The position numbers were made by a program, and so were the translations under genes. From Rhizorhapis suberifaciens (GTDB lineage Bacteria; Pseudomonadota; Alphaproteobacteria; Sphingomonadales; Sphingomonadaceae), in the NCBI RefSeq assembly GCF_014200045.1, contig NZ_JACHOV010000005.1, positions 186,001 to 250,000 on the forward strand: a stretch of DNA of 64,000 nt, given 5' to 3'. Each line of letters begins with the position of its first letter. The first letter of the stretch is position 1. Shown piece after piece: positions 1 through 8,774 of the stretch. The notes under the pieces are model-generated. The model did no database searches. It was not told where the DNA came from and saw nothing but the letters and a program-made list of their open reading frames with translations.

Positions 1-12
1 ACGAGGATCGGC

Positions 13-1377
13 TTATTTTCCATAAGGATTTTTGGGGCTGCGTAGCGTGAGGCGCACCGGCACCGCGCCAAAGCCCAATTCCTTGCGAATTCCATTGACG
101 AGATAACGCCGATAGCTTTCCGGAAGCTGGTCGAGCCGGGTACCGAACAGCACGAAGCCGGGAGGACGAGTCTTCGCCTGCGTCAGATAGCGCAGTTTGA
201 TCCGCTTGCCGCCAGGCGCGGGCGGTGGATTGGCTTCAAGAGCCTTCTCGAACCAGCGGTTGAGCGTACCTGTAGAAACGCGGCGTGACCAGGCTTCGCG
301 GGTTTCGAACGCCGCTTGCAGCAACTGGTCGATACCCTTGCCGGTAGCGCCCGATATGGTAAGCAGCGGCACGCCGCGCACCTGGGCAAGTCCGTCCTCC
401 AGCGCCTTGCGAACGCCCTGATAGAGGGAGCTGCCATTTTCGGCGACGTCCCATTTATTAAGGGCGATGATGAGAGCGCGGCCTTCCTCCAGCACCCTGT
501 CGGCGATCTTCAGGTCCTGCGCCTCAAGGCCTTTGGTAGCATCAAGAAGGAGGACGACGACTTCCGCGAAATCGACGGCGTGGAGGGCATCCGCGACCGA
601 CAGTTTCTCCAATTTCTCCTGCACACGTGCCCGTTTACGCATGCCGGCAGTGTCAATGAGGCGGACATCGCGAACCTGGCCATGCGGCCCCGTCCATTGC
701 CAATCAATGGCGATACTGTCGCGGGTGATGCCGGCTTCGGGACCGGTGATAAGCCGATCCTGCCCGACTATTTTATTGATGAGCGTGGATTTTCCCGCAT
801 TCGGCCGCCCCACAATCGCCAACTTCAAAATAGCGTCGGCAGAGTCTTCCTCTCCGTCTTCTTCCTCCGGTTCATCCTGGTCGCGATCGACATGCGGCAG
901 GAGAGCCTGGAAAAGATCGGCCATGCCTTGGCCATGTTCGGCGCTGATCTGCACGGGATCGCCAAGGCCAAGGGCGTAAGATTCAAGGAGACCTGACTCA
1001 GCCGCCCTGCCCTCTGCCTTGTTTCCGACAAGAATCGTAGGTGTCTCGCTCTCGCGCAGCCAGCGAGCGATTTCTTCGTCGAGCGGCGTAATGCCGGCGC
1101 GGGCGTCAATCAGGAATAGCGCGGCGTCGGCTGAGGCGACGGCAGACTCGGTCTGTGCCCGCATCCGACCGGGCAGCGTGCGCGGATCCTCATCCTCATA
1201 ACCCGCCGTATCCATCACGCGGAACTTCAGACCTAATAATTCCGCGTCGCCCTCCCGCCGGTCACGGGTGACGCCCGGCTGATCATCGACCAGCGCCAGC
1301 CGTTTGCCCACGAGCCGGTTGAACAGAGTGGACTTGCCGACATTAGGCCGCCCGATAATGGCAACTACGGGCAGCAT
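13..1377 (-). CDS. der: Ribosome assembly GTPase Der (EngA)
   Basis: Der is a double-GTPase that helps mature the 50S ribosomal subunit in the cytoplasm. The 454-residue protein has two G domains. The first P-loop, GRPNVGKST, is at residues 9-17 with DTAG near 56-59; the second, GRPNAGKST, is near 190-198. An acidic linker (about 167-180) separates them, and a KH-like domain follows from about residue 380 to the end. Length and architecture match the family. It lies downstream of the yfgM-like and bamB genes on the same strand, the same order as yfgM-bamB-der in E. coli, so it is probably the last gene of that operon. Confidence 0.97.
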   Translation of the reverse strand: MLPVVAIIGRPNVGKSTLFNRLVGKRLALVDDQPGVTRDRREGDAELLGLKFRVMDTAGYEDEDPRTLPGRMRAQTESAVASADAALFLIDARAGITPLDEEIARWLRESETPTILVGNKAEGRAAESGLLESYALGLGDPVQISAEHGQGMADLFQALLPHVDRDQDEPEEEDGEEDSADAILKLAIVGRPNAGKSTLINKIVGQDRLITGPEAGITRDSIAIDWQWTGPHGQVRDVRLIDTAGMRKRARVQEKLEKLSVADALHAVDFAEVVVLLLDATKGLEAQDLKIADRVLEEGRALIIALNKWDVAENGSSLYQGVRKALEDGLAQVRGVPLLTISGATGKGIDQLLQAAFETREAWSRRVSTGTLNRWFEKALEANPPPAPGGKRIKLRYLTQAKTRPPGFVLFGTRLDQLPESYRRYLVNGIRKELGFGAVPVRLTLRSPKNPYGK

Positions 1378-1420
1378 ATGGGCCTGCCTACCTCCTCATG
1401 ACCTGGATGACCTGCATAGC

Positions 1421-2749
1421 TCAACGATAAGCCGTCAGCCGGCCATCATCATCAAGGATATACAGCATGTTGTTTGCGACCACCGGAGAAAGGGATATTC
1501 CCGATCCCAACTCCTGCGTCGCCAGCACCGAGCCGTCGACGGGGTTCGCGTACACGAGATCGCCCTCAGACGATACCAGAATCAACCGGCCACCTGCGAG
1601 CACTGGTCCCGTCCAACTGATCGGATTCTTCTTTTTCTTTTCGTTGCCATAACGCTCCAACTGGCTGATCCAGCGAATCCGGCCCGTGGCGCGGGCAATG
1701 CACAGCAGCTTTGCCTCGTCGGTCACCACGAACAGCCACTCGCCCGCAACCCAAGGCGTGGAAATACCTGCCGTATTGATCTCCCAAAGCCGCTGGCCTG
1801 TCACGAGTTCGTACGAAGCCATGCGCCCGCCTTGCCCAACGGCATAGACGCGGCCACGATCAATCACCGGGTCAGCGTCGATGTCCGACAGCGAGGCGAC
1901 AGAGGTGGAAATACTGGTCCGCGACAAAGCATCACCCCAAAGGCCACGGCCATTTTCATAACGATAGGCGCTTAATTCACCCGAGCTATAGCCGGCAATA
2001 ACTGTTCCTTGCGCTGCCGCCGGAGCCGCGACACCGAACACGCCGGTAACCTCCAACGTACCGGATTCTGACCAGATCAGCTCGCCATCGGTGGCATTAA
2101 GAGCGAATATCTGATTGTCCTGCGACATCACATATACATTACCGTTCGAAATGGTGGGAGCCCCACGCAAGGGTCCGCCAGGCCGTTTCTTCCACACCGT
2201 GCTGCCATCGGCGGAATTCAACGCAGCAACGTCGCCGACGCCGTTCGTGACATAGACGCGGTCACCCTCAACACTGACGCCGCCGCCGAACAAAGCGCCA
2301 CTATTGCCCTTGGAGTCAAAATCGACCGACCAGACGGGAGAACCGCTATTGGCATCGAACGCGCGGACGCGGGCGTCAGTACCTATGACATATAGGCGGC
2401 CGTTGCTGACAACCGGCGAAGAAGCCAGGCGGGCCTTCTTGCTACCGCCCGCGACGCTAGCCGACCAGACCCGCTGAGGGGCGCTGGCAAGAGTTAGATG
2501 GCCCATGGATTTGGCGGCGTTCCCGCCCGGCTGACCCCATTCAACATTCGTTTCGGGAGCGGGAAGCACCACCTCCACATCGGCGAGCGAGGGGTCAACC
2601 TCGACCCCGGACTCCGATGTAAGGATCGGAATGCGTTCGCCGAGTACCGGCGTCTTTGGCCCGCTCTTCCCCTTGAAGACGCCGCAGCCGGATAGAAGAG
2701 CGACGGCCGCCAAGGCAGCCATCAAGCGATAACCCTTATTCACCTTCAT
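1421..2749 (-). CDS. bamB: Outer membrane assembly lipoprotein BamB (PQQ-like beta-propeller)
   Basis: BamB is a lipoprotein subunit of the BAM complex, which inserts beta-barrel proteins into the outer membrane. From the ATG at 2749 the protein has 442 residues, a basic hydrophobic leader and a lipobox LLSGC with the lipidated Cys at residue 22. The rest is a run of PQQ/WD-like propeller blades with repeated motifs of the type GRLYVIGTDARVRAFDANSG. An upstream in-frame start would add 30 residues before the signal peptide, so I reject it. The start overlaps the 3' end of the yfgM-like gene by 14 bases, which suggests translational coupling. Confidence 0.9.
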   Translation of the reverse strand: MKVNKGYRLMAALAAVALLSGCGVFKGKSGPKTPVLGERIPILTSESGVEVDPSLADVEVVLPAPETNVEWGQPGGNAAKSMGHLTLASAPQRVWSASVAGGSKKARLASSPVVSNGRLYVIGTDARVRAFDANSGSPVWSVDFDSKGNSGALFGGGVSVEGDRVYVTNGVGDVAALNSADGSTVWKKRPGGPLRGAPTISNGNVYVMSQDNQIFALNATDGELIWSESGTLEVTGVFGVAAPAAAQGTVIAGYSSGELSAYRYENGRGLWGDALSRTSISTSVASLSDIDADPVIDRGRVYAVGQGGRMASYELVTGQRLWEINTAGISTPWVAGEWLFVVTDEAKLLCIARATGRIRWISQLERYGNEKKKKNPISWTGPVLAGGRLILVSSEGDLVYANPVDGSVLATQELGSGISLSPVVANNMLYILDDDGRLTAYR

Positions 2750-3470
2750 TATCCCCGTTTCCGGCCGGTGCACCGGCCTCCTGCTCGCGATCTGTTCGGA
2801 CCGCATCCACCCCCAATAAACCAGCCATCTGAACCGCACGTGTCCGAACGCTTCTCGGCACGCCCTGATCCTTTGACATAGCGGCGAAGAGCGGGCCCGC
2901 GAGTTCCGGTTTACGCATCTTCATATAAGCAATTGCGACCATCTCTCCGGCGCTGCCAAACCAGGGCTTGCCTTCAACGGCCAATGGCTTCAGCCGATCA
3001 ACCACCTGCTGCGGCTGAAGCGTATCGAATTCCAATGCGGTCTGCCTGATCAGCGCCAAATCGCGATAGGGCTGGGCCAGCTTATCATCAGCTATCACGG
3101 CCTTGTACTGCGCTACAGCAGCCTTGTTGTCCCCGCCTTCCAGCGCGATGGCAGCCTTTATGAGCTTGGCGGCGGCGCGGTAGCCCGGTTGATCGGCAGT
3201 AACCAAGGCGTCGGCCTGCTTGGAAGCCTGGGCCTTATTTCCGCTTTCCAGCGCATCAAATGTCTGGGCCAGTTCTTCGCCACGAAGGCCCGCCTTCTCC
3301 TGCGCCTGATGGTTCCACCACAGCCACCCGCCAAAAGCGACGAGGCCAAGCAGGATCAAAGCAATCAGCCACCGGCCGTAGCGCGTCCAGAAACCGGTGA
3401 GTTGATCCTGACGCAGTGCATCGTCGACTTCACGGAAAAAGGCTTCATTATCTTGTGGCGTAACGGCCAA
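2736..3470 (-). CDS. YfgM-like tetratricopeptide membrane protein
   Basis: A 244-residue protein with a short cytoplasmic N-terminus (about residues 1-32), one transmembrane segment at about 34-52 (IALILLGLVAFGGWLWW) and a periplasmic tetratricopeptide-type region. This matches the YfgM/TPR_21 family, whose E. coli member associates with the SecYEG translocon and periplasmic chaperones. The position directly before bamB and der is the conserved yfgM-bamB-der arrangement. The C-terminal tail is rich in Gly, Asn and Glu and has no assigned role. Function in this organism is inferred from family and context. Confidence 0.85.
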   Translation of the reverse strand: MAVTPQDNEAFFREVDDALRQDQLTGFWTRYGRWLIALILLGLVAFGGWLWWNHQAQEKAGLRGEELAQTFDALESGNKAQASKQADALVTADQPGYRAAAKLIKAAIALEGGDNKAAVAQYKAVIADDKLAQPYRDLALIRQTALEFDTLQPQQVVDRLKPLAVEGKPWFGSAGEMVAIAYMKMRKPELAGPLFAAMSKDQGVPRSVRTRAVQMAGLLGVDAVRTDREQEAGAPAGNGDNEGE

Positions 3471-3539
3471 AACGGGTCTCCGATGGGTATAGCTGATCGC
3501 TCCGGCGCGGACCTTAGCGGCGGAAGGACATAAGGAAAA

Positions 3540-4412
3540 TCACTTTTTGGGGCGGTAGACCTGTTCGTCTGTGGGAAAGGCCCGGCCACGAACATCGGCG
3601 GCATATTGTCCAGCCGCTGCCGAAATGATTTCGGCGATGTTCTCATATCGCTTGACGAACCGTGGCACGCGTTCAAACATCCCGAGCATATCGTCGATCA
3701 CCAGGACCTGGCCATCGCAGTTGACCGAAGCGCCGATGCCGATGGCAGGACAGGCAACAGCGGCGGTGACCGCGTCGGCAATGTCCTCCATCACGCCTTC
3801 GACCACCAGCATAAAACAGCCCGCTTGTTCAACGGCGCGGGCATCACGGAGTATTTTTTCCGCTTCCGCCTTGCTTCGTCCCCGCGCGCCATAGCCGCCA
3901 AGGGCATTCACCGCCTGTGGAGTAAGGCCGACATGAGCGCAAACCGGTATGCCCCGCGCAGTCAGGAACGCAACGGTTTCTGCCATAGCCTCTCCACCCT
4001 CCAGCTTTACACCTGCGGCCCCGCTCTCTTTCAAAATGCGAGCAGCGCTTTCAAATGCCTGGGCGGGGGATGCCTCATAGCTGCCAAAAGGCATATCGAC
4101 GATAACGAGGCTGTGATAACTGCCCCGCACCACGGCTGCGCCATGATTGCACATCATGTCGAGCGTGACGGGCACCGTCGAAGGAAGGCCGTAGATCACC
4201 TGCCCGAGGCTATCGCCCACCAGCAGGACGTCGCAATGCGGATCAAGCAGTTGCGCCATCCGCGCGGTATAGGCGGTAAGCATGACGATGGGTTCGCCGG
4301 TCTTACCGTCCACCTTGCGTTGCCGGAGCGCGGGCACCGTCAGACGCTTCATGGGCGCAGGGGTGGGATTGGCGCGGGAGGTCGAGGTGTCGATGGTAAA
4401 GGTCGTGGACAT
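3540..4412 (-). CDS. panB: 3-methyl-2-oxobutanoate hydroxymethyltransferase
   Basis: PanB transfers a hydroxymethyl group from 5,10-methylene-tetrahydrofolate to 2-oxoisovalerate, the first committed step of pantothenate (and so coenzyme A) synthesis. The 290-residue sequence carries the metal-binding stretch [13 protein letters not shown], the loop [11 protein letters not shown] and [10 protein letters not shown], all typical of PanB. An N-terminal extension of about 20 residues precedes the core. It reads toward the yfgM-like gene with a 69-base gap. A short hairpin containing a likely Shine-Dalgarno sequence sits directly in front of the start codon (separate entry). Confidence 0.96.
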   Translation of the reverse strand: MSTTFTIDTSTSRANPTPAPMKRLTVPALRQRKVDGKTGEPIVMLTAYTARMAQLLDPHCDVLLVGDSLGQVIYGLPSTVPVTLDMMCNHGAAVVRGSYHSLVIVDMPFGSYEASPAQAFESAARILKESGAAGVKLEGGEAMAETVAFLTARGIPVCAHVGLTPQAVNALGGYGARGRSKAEAEKILRDARAVEQAGCFMLVVEGVMEDIADAVTAAVACPAIGIGASVNCDGQVLVIDDMLGMFERVPRFVKRYENIAEIISAAAGQYAADVRGRAFPTDEQVYRPKK

Positions 4413-4436
4413 GTCGGGCCTTTTAGCGAGCCCGAC
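4413..4436 (-). promoter_or_regulatory. Hairpin over the panB ribosome binding site
   Basis: Directly before the panB ATG, the arms GTCGGGC and GCCCGAC (7 bp, perfect) enclose a 10-base loop. Read in the panB direction, the only Shine-Dalgarno-like bases (AAAAGG) lie at the end of the loop and the start of the second arm, about 6 bases from the ATG. Folding would partly hide the site, so translational control is possible. This is inference from the sequence alone. Confidence 0.4.
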
Positions 4437-4493
4437 GCGCCTTAGCCAGCCTTGCGGAGGAAACTGACCTCAAAACCGATTGATGGTAGCTGT

Positions 4494-4874
4494 TCAACCG
4501 CGGAGGGCAGTAACCTCCACCTCAAACTTCATCTCAGGCTTCACGAGGCCGCAAACAATGCAGCTAGCGGCAGGGCGAATGTCTCCGAACACCGAACCCA
4601 ACACCGGCCCAAGCTCGTCCCAATAAGCCATGTCAGTGACATAATATGTTGCGCGGACCACGTCGGACAAGGAGAAGCCACCTTCGGCCAGCGCCTTTTC
4701 CACCACCGCCAGCGCATTGCGGGCCTGATCCTTTACATCGACCGGCATCTCGCGGGTTTCCGGGTGATAGCCCGTTGTCCCGGCAACGAAGCACCAATCA
4801 CCCTGCACCACAGCACGGCTGTAGCCGACCGTTTTCTCAAAAGGAGAGCCGGAAGAAATGAGTGTGCGTGCCAT
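4494..4874 (-). CDS. RidA family protein (YjgF/YER057c/UK114)
   Basis: A 126-residue RidA-family protein. Family members are small trimeric cytosolic proteins, and archetypal RidA hydrolyses reactive enamine/imine intermediates released by PLP enzymes. The sequence has the family landmarks GDWCFVAGTTGY, ARNALAVVEKAL, YYVTDMAYW and ASCIVCGL. The catalytic Arg of classical RidA is not clear here, so this may belong to another Rid subgroup. I start at the ATG at 4874 (MARTLISSG), because the longer in-frame version adds 36 residues of low-complexity leader. It sits between the ArsC-like gene and panB on the same strand. Confidence 0.85.
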   Translation of the reverse strand: MARTLISSGSPFEKTVGYSRAVVQGDWCFVAGTTGYHPETREMPVDVKDQARNALAVVEKALAEGGFSLSDVVRATYYVTDMAYWDELGPVLGSVFGDIRPAASCIVCGLVKPEMKFEVEVTALRG

Positions 4875-4914
4875 TGTTCGATGAATCCTGCTTGAGTGTA
4901 ATGGGGGAAATGGG

Positions 4915-5268
4915 TCAGGCGGCTGCCAGGACCTGCTCATATCGGTCAAGATTGAACCCGACAAGCAAATCTCCGTCAACATCCAGTACCGGGCGCTTGA
5001 TCATCGAAGGCTGGGCAATCATCAGCGCCTTGGCCTTTACGGCGTCGAGGTCGACCTTTTCGGAGTCAGGTAATTTTTTAAATGTGGTGCCCGCTTTGTT
5101 GAGCAGCACTTCCCATCCCAGCTTGCCGATCCAGCGATCGAGGGTCGCGGGGTCAATTCCGGCACTCTTATAATCATGAAAGGCATAGGCGACACCGCTC
5201 CCGTCAAGCCAGTCGCGCGCCTTCTTGATCGTATCGCAATTCTTGATGCCGTACATGGTTAACGTCAC
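4915..5268 (-). CDS. ArsC/Spx family protein (YffB-like)
   Basis: A 117-residue thioredoxin-fold protein of the arsenate reductase/Spx superfamily. The N-terminal signature MYGIKNCDTIKKAR and the RPVLDVDGDLLVGF region near the C-terminus match the YffB-like group, whose physiological substrate is not settled. A single N-terminal cysteine (in KNC) is present. I prefer the GTG at 5268, which has AAGAGG six bases upstream, over the ATG at 5256; it gives VTLTMYGIKNC. The first codons are duplicated at 6094-6116 on the other side of the lipoprotein gene (see findings), so the present 5' end may be a replacement. Confidence 0.82.
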   Translation of the reverse strand: MTLTMYGIKNCDTIKKARDWLDGSGVAYAFHDYKSAGIDPATLDRWIGKLGWEVLLNKAGTTFKKLPDSEKVDLDAVKAKALMIAQPSMIKRPVLDVDGDLLVGFNLDRYEQVLAAA

Positions 5269-5332
5269 ATCAAACCTCTTCAACAACCCGTAATGCAACC
5301 TAGTAGACATTGGCTCGCGCACAAAGATGACT

Positions 5333-6019
5333 TCAGTTGGTGATAGGATCCCTCGATTTCCACCCCGGTGGAGGCGGGAGGCGTGGCTCAGGTTTGCCCG
5401 CGCAACCTGCTGATGGCGGTCGCCCGTCCAAATAGCGAATGCAAGGACGCATCTCATTTGGAAACCAACCGTTCGCTTTGAGCGCATAAGTGAAAGCTAA
5501 GTTCGCTATCGCCTTAGCAAACAGCCTTTCAGCTATGTCGGGCGGTAAAGTGACAGCGTTTAGGTCCAGGCTTCGTATGGATAGAGGATGGTCCTTGCAG
5601 GCTAATTCAGCTCTCAGTCGCGTTTCCACCACGCCCTTTCTCGTGCGGCTCGAAAATGCATCATCTGAATAGGCGGCGGCTTCAATACACCGAGCATAAT
5701 CGATCATTTTTGTGAGCGACTCTGGCTTTAACGGTCGGCTTGGATCTCTGTCCAACATCAACCACGTAATTATGACAAGTTGCCTGAAATCAGCAAGCGA
5801 CTCGGCTTCCTGTTCAACTCTACCGATCGGTGTTCCCGCTTCACTTACACAGGCAGTCAAAGCATCTTTTGCGTCACGAGGGGCCGCATCGACGCAAGCG
5901 ATAACTGGCGCCATGCTCGACAATGCAGGCAGCAAAGACGGTCGGGACCGTTCCTTTGCTTGTCCGCATGATGCCATCGCCATTCCGACAAACACTATCA
6001 GCGCCCAACGTCCTCGCAT
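5333..6019 (-). CDS. Hypothetical lipoprotein
   Basis: A 228-residue protein I do not recognise. From the ATG at 6019 (GAGGGGGCAGGGG just upstream) it begins with a short basic, hydrophobic segment ending in VGMAMASC, a plausible lipobox with Cys at about residue 17. The mature part has several cysteines (VIACVDA, TACVSE, ARCIEAA, ELACKD, PCIRYL, AGCAG), possibly disulphide-bonded in the periplasm, and a Pro-rich C-terminus. Codon choice is visibly less GC-biased than in the neighbours. It lies between two copies of the ArsC-like gene's 5' end, so it may have arrived by insertion. Confidence 0.65.
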   Translation of the reverse strand: MRGRWALIVFVGMAMASCGQAKERSRPSLLPALSSMAPVIACVDAAPRDAKDALTACVSEAGTPIGRVEQEAESLADFRQLVIITWLMLDRDPSRPLKPESLTKMIDYARCIEAAAYSDDAFSSRTRKGVVETRLRAELACKDHPLSIRSLDLNAVTLPPDIAERLFAKAIANLAFTYALKANGWFPNEMRPCIRYLDGRPPSAGCAGKPEPRLPPPPGWKSRDPITN

Positions 6020-6053
6020 CCCCTGCCCCCTCAACGACAATTCGAGAAACCGC

Positions 6054-6128
6054 CTATCTCAGCCATTTTCCTGCTACATAAGAAACAGATTGCTCGCAAT
6101 TCTTGATTCCGTACATAATGACAGTCAT
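6054..6128 (-). pseudogene. Remnant 5' end of an ArsC-like gene
   Basis: A 24-codon reading frame with its own ribosome binding site (GGGAG five bases before the ATG at 6128). It starts MTVIMYGIKNC, aligning with the live gene's VTLTMYGIKNC, then diverges and stops at 6054. The DNA at 6094-6116 matches 5234-5256 in 22 of 23 positions. It looks like the original gene start, cut off from the body by the block that carries the lipoprotein gene. Confidence 0.6.
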
Positions 6129-6262
6129 GGTCACTCCCATTTGATGATCTGGGGTTAATCATAGCTGATTGATTTCCGCGATCCGAAGAGGATCGAGTCA
6201 ACACTTTCTTGTTATGAATAATCGCGGAGCCGCCGGATGATCCCATGTGGCTCGAAATCACT

Positions 6263-7246
6263 TTAGCCCCTTCCGATCTCCGCGATGATTTCAAATGATC
6301 GCAAGCGTGCTGTATGATCGAACATATCTGAAACCACGATCAGTTCATCAGCGCCGGTTTCCGCCTTTAGCTGCTCCATACCTGCACGCACTGTTTCGGG
6401 CGAGCCGATGATGGAACGAGCGAGCATCCGCATCGCCTGCGCCTTTTCTGCGGGCGACCAATAGGTTTCTATATCGTTTATCGGCGGCTGCAAAAGGCGA
6501 GCGCCTCCGCGAAGCAACTCGGCGAACGACATCTGCTGCGATGTAGCGAGTCGTCTCGCTTGAGCGTCAGTTTCCGCCGCTATGATGTTGACTCCCACCA
6601 TAGCATAAGGCGCGGCGAGCTGGTCGGACGGCTTGAAGCGGGCGCGGTAGACCGCCAGCGCTTCGAGCAAGGCGTCGGGCGCGAAATGCGAGGCAAACGC
6701 ATAGGGCAAGCCAAGTTCGGCGGCGAGTTGAGCACCGAATATGCTCGACCCCAAAATCCACAGCGGCACCGGTTCAGGCGGCGTAGGCACCGCGCGAACG
6801 CGCTGGCCCGACTGCGGCGGGCGAAGAAACGCCTGCAACTCAATCACGTCCTGCGGGAAATGTTCGGCGCTCATCAGATCGCGGCGCAGCGCACGAATTG
6901 TGAGCTGGTCGGTCCCGGGCGCGCGGCCGAGACCAAGATCAATTCGTCCGGGATGAAGCGTCGCCAGTGTCCCGAACTGCTCGGCGATGATAAGCGGCGC
7001 GTGGTTGGGCAGCATGATCCCGCCGGCGCCCACCCTGATGTTCTCTGTCCCGGCAGCAATATGGTTGATCACAACGGACGTCGCGGCGCTCGCGATGCCC
7101 GCGAAATTATGGTGTTCGGCCACCCAAATCCGCCGATAGCCCCAGCCCTCAGCCTGCCGAGCAAGGTCGCGGGCGTTGTCGAGCGCCAGGCGAGCATTGC
7201 CGGCTTCGATAACACGCACAAGTTCAAGGATAGACAGTGGAATCAT
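6263..7246 (-). CDS. Luciferase-like (LLM class) flavin-dependent oxidoreductase
   Basis: A 327-residue TIM-barrel enzyme of the bacterial luciferase-like monooxygenase family, probably FMN-dependent; substrate unknown. Supporting motifs are [47 protein letters not shown] and PLWILGSS. The C-terminal [14 protein letters not shown] is also typical. The MsnO8-type subgroup is the likely placement. The ATG at 7246 has a good AAGGAG nine bases upstream, so I prefer it to a start eight codons earlier. It is transcribed alone, away from the plus-strand gene at 7454. Confidence 0.88.
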   Translation of the reverse strand: MIPLSILELVRVIEAGNARLALDNARDLARQAEGWGYRRIWVAEHHNFAGIASAATSVVINHIAAGTENIRVGAGGIMLPNHAPLIIAEQFGTLATLHPGRIDLGLGRAPGTDQLTIRALRRDLMSAEHFPQDVIELQAFLRPPQSGQRVRAVPTPPEPVPLWILGSSIFGAQLAAELGLPYAFASHFAPDALLEALAVYRARFKPSDQLAAPYAMVGVNIIAAETDAQARRLATSQQMSFAELLRGGARLLQPPINDIETYWSPAEKAQAMRMLARSIIGSPETVRAGMEQLKAETGADELIVVSDMFDHTARLRSFEIIAEIGRG

Positions 7247-7453
7247 GCAGGCGCTCCTTAAGCGACCCATCTACGGGCAGAGATCGCTATCACCAAGAGC
7301 AAAGTGGGTGAGGAGCTGATAGCCTGCATGCCGATCGCAATACCCTAGAGGCATTTGGCAATGTAGGGTTCATCAGTCAAATGTAGTTTCAGGTTCATGC
7401 AACTTGATGCTGCACAAACATGATGAAGCGGAATGACTGGAGGAGATCTAATC

Positions 7454-7825
7454 ATGCGTAAGACGATTCTCGCTGCGTGTCTGGGCGCAATGATGCTGCC
7501 TGTATCGCCTGTCTTTGCCGACCCGCCGCCATGGGCCCCGGCCCATGGACGTCGAGCAAAGGAGCGTGCCTATGACGGTTATGGCCGCTATTATGAGCCG
7601 CGCCGCCTGTCGCGGAGCGATCGCGTCTGGCGTGGCCGTGACGGGCGCTATCACTGCCGCCGAGACAATGGCACCACCGGACTTATCATTGGTGGCGCTG
7701 TAGGCGCACTGCTGGGGCGGGAACTTGACGGCGGGCGCGACCGCACGCTTGGAACCGTGGTCGGCGCGGCTGGAGGAGCGCTCCTGGGACGATCGATAGA
7801 TCGGGGCGAACTGCGCTGCCGCTGA
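7454..7825 (+). CDS. Glycine-zipper 2TM domain envelope protein
   Basis: A 123-residue exported protein. A signal peptide covers about residues 1-22 (cleavage after VFA). An Arg/Tyr-rich stretch (about 30-65) follows, then two glycine-zipper helices, TGLIIGGAVGALLGRELD (about 72-90) and LGTVVGAAGGALLGRSID (about 97-115). Such proteins (Rick_17kDa/SlyB-like families) are usually outer-membrane associated. GGAGGAG lies ahead of the ATG at 7454 and supports the start over one seven codons upstream. No lipobox is visible. The precise role is unknown. Confidence 0.8.
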   Translation: MRKTILAACLGAMMLPVSPVFADPPPWAPAHGRRAKERAYDGYGRYYEPRRLSRSDRVWRGRDGRYHCRRDNGTTGLIIGGAVGALLGRELDGGRDRTLGTVVGAAGGALLGRSIDRGELRCR

Positions 7826-7923
7826 TCCTTCAGCACCGTACGCAAGTTAAACATCGGCCTGCCGCAACAGGAGACCGTTAGATCGCGACAGAAACGAATT
7901 TCCATATGCATTTGTGAGACTTA

Positions 7924-7949
7924 GCGGTGCAGCAACGTTGCTGCACCGC
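7924..7949. repeat. Perfect 26-bp palindrome
   Basis: The bases GCGGTGCAGCAAC are followed immediately by their exact reverse complement, giving a loop-free 13+13 bp palindrome between two plus-strand genes. There is no T-run after it on either strand, so it is not a standard intrinsic terminator. It could be a protein-binding site or a cruciform-forming element. It lies about 90 bases before the DUF4893 gene. Confidence 0.6.
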
Positions 7950-8039
7950 AACAGTATTAACTATTTGTTAATGATTAACCTTCATTCTTTTTTCATATTC
8001 CGGCGTGTCCTTGGGGGACAGCAAGAAGGACCTTTTGAA

Positions 8040-8744
8040 ATGTCGACGTACCGCTCGGTCGCAGCGTTAGTAGCGCTGGCGATGGTTCTACCCGCCTGTA
8101 CGTCGGTCCTGGGACCGAAGGGCGTCACGACGCCCTCTGCCGTCATGGAAGTAGAAAAGACCGATCCCGTTGCCGATTGGCATGCCATCATTTCCTTCAA
8201 TGACAAGGCTCGATTGGCAGCGGTCGATCAAGCCTGGGCTGAAGCATTGGCGCAGGCCCGCCGCACGGGGCACGCGAAAGAAATAGCCGCAGAAGGGCCG
8301 TTGCTGGAGCCCAAAGCGGCTCTACCTCGCGCCGCTCCGCCCCCCGGCCCTTATTTATGCCGCGTCGTAAAGCTGGGTCACCCCGCCGGCCGAAAGGGGG
8401 TGAATTTCATGGCTTATAAGGGCTTCAACTGCCATGTCGAAGCAGAAGAAGACCGGCTGTGGATCGTCAAGCAAACGGGATCGCAGCGCCCCGCCGGCCG
8501 CATCTGGCCCGAACGCGACGATCGTTACGTTTTCTTAGGAGCGATGGTGCTGGGCGATGAAAAAGAACCGCCAGCCTATGGTGACGATCCCGAGCGGGAC
8601 CTTGCCGGCTATGTCGAGCGGGTAGACGCGTTTCAATGGCGGATCGTCTTGCCAAGTCCGAAGGCGGAATCTCGCCTCGATGTACTGGAACTGGTCCCCA
8701 TCACGCCCCTCGCAAGGCGGCTGCAGGGTGGCGGAGGCGGCTGA
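8040..8744 (+). CDS. DUF4893 domain lipoprotein
   Basis: A 234-residue lipoprotein. The leader ends in MVLPACT, with the lipidation Cys at residue 20. The mature part has the DUF4893 pattern: WHAIISFNDKARLAAVDQAW near the N-terminus, then GPYLCRVVKLG, FNCHVEAEEDRLWIVKQTGSQ, VFLGAMVLGDEKEPPAYG and WRIVLPSPKAESRLDVLEL. The family is common in sphingomonads and has no known function. The start is the ATG at 8040 after AGAAGGA; a longer ORF from 7914 lacks a signal sequence and is rejected. Confidence 0.85.
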   Translation: MSTYRSVAALVALAMVLPACTSVLGPKGVTTPSAVMEVEKTDPVADWHAIISFNDKARLAAVDQAWAEALAQARRTGHAKEIAAEGPLLEPKAALPRAAPPPGPYLCRVVKLGHPAGRKGVNFMAYKGFNCHVEAEEDRLWIVKQTGSQRPAGRIWPERDDRYVFLGAMVLGDEKEPPAYGDDPERDLAGYVERVDAFQWRIVLPSPKAESRLDVLELVPITPLARRLQGGGGG

Positions 8745-8774
8745 GTTCGGTGCGGGATCAGCTGAACTCTGCCG

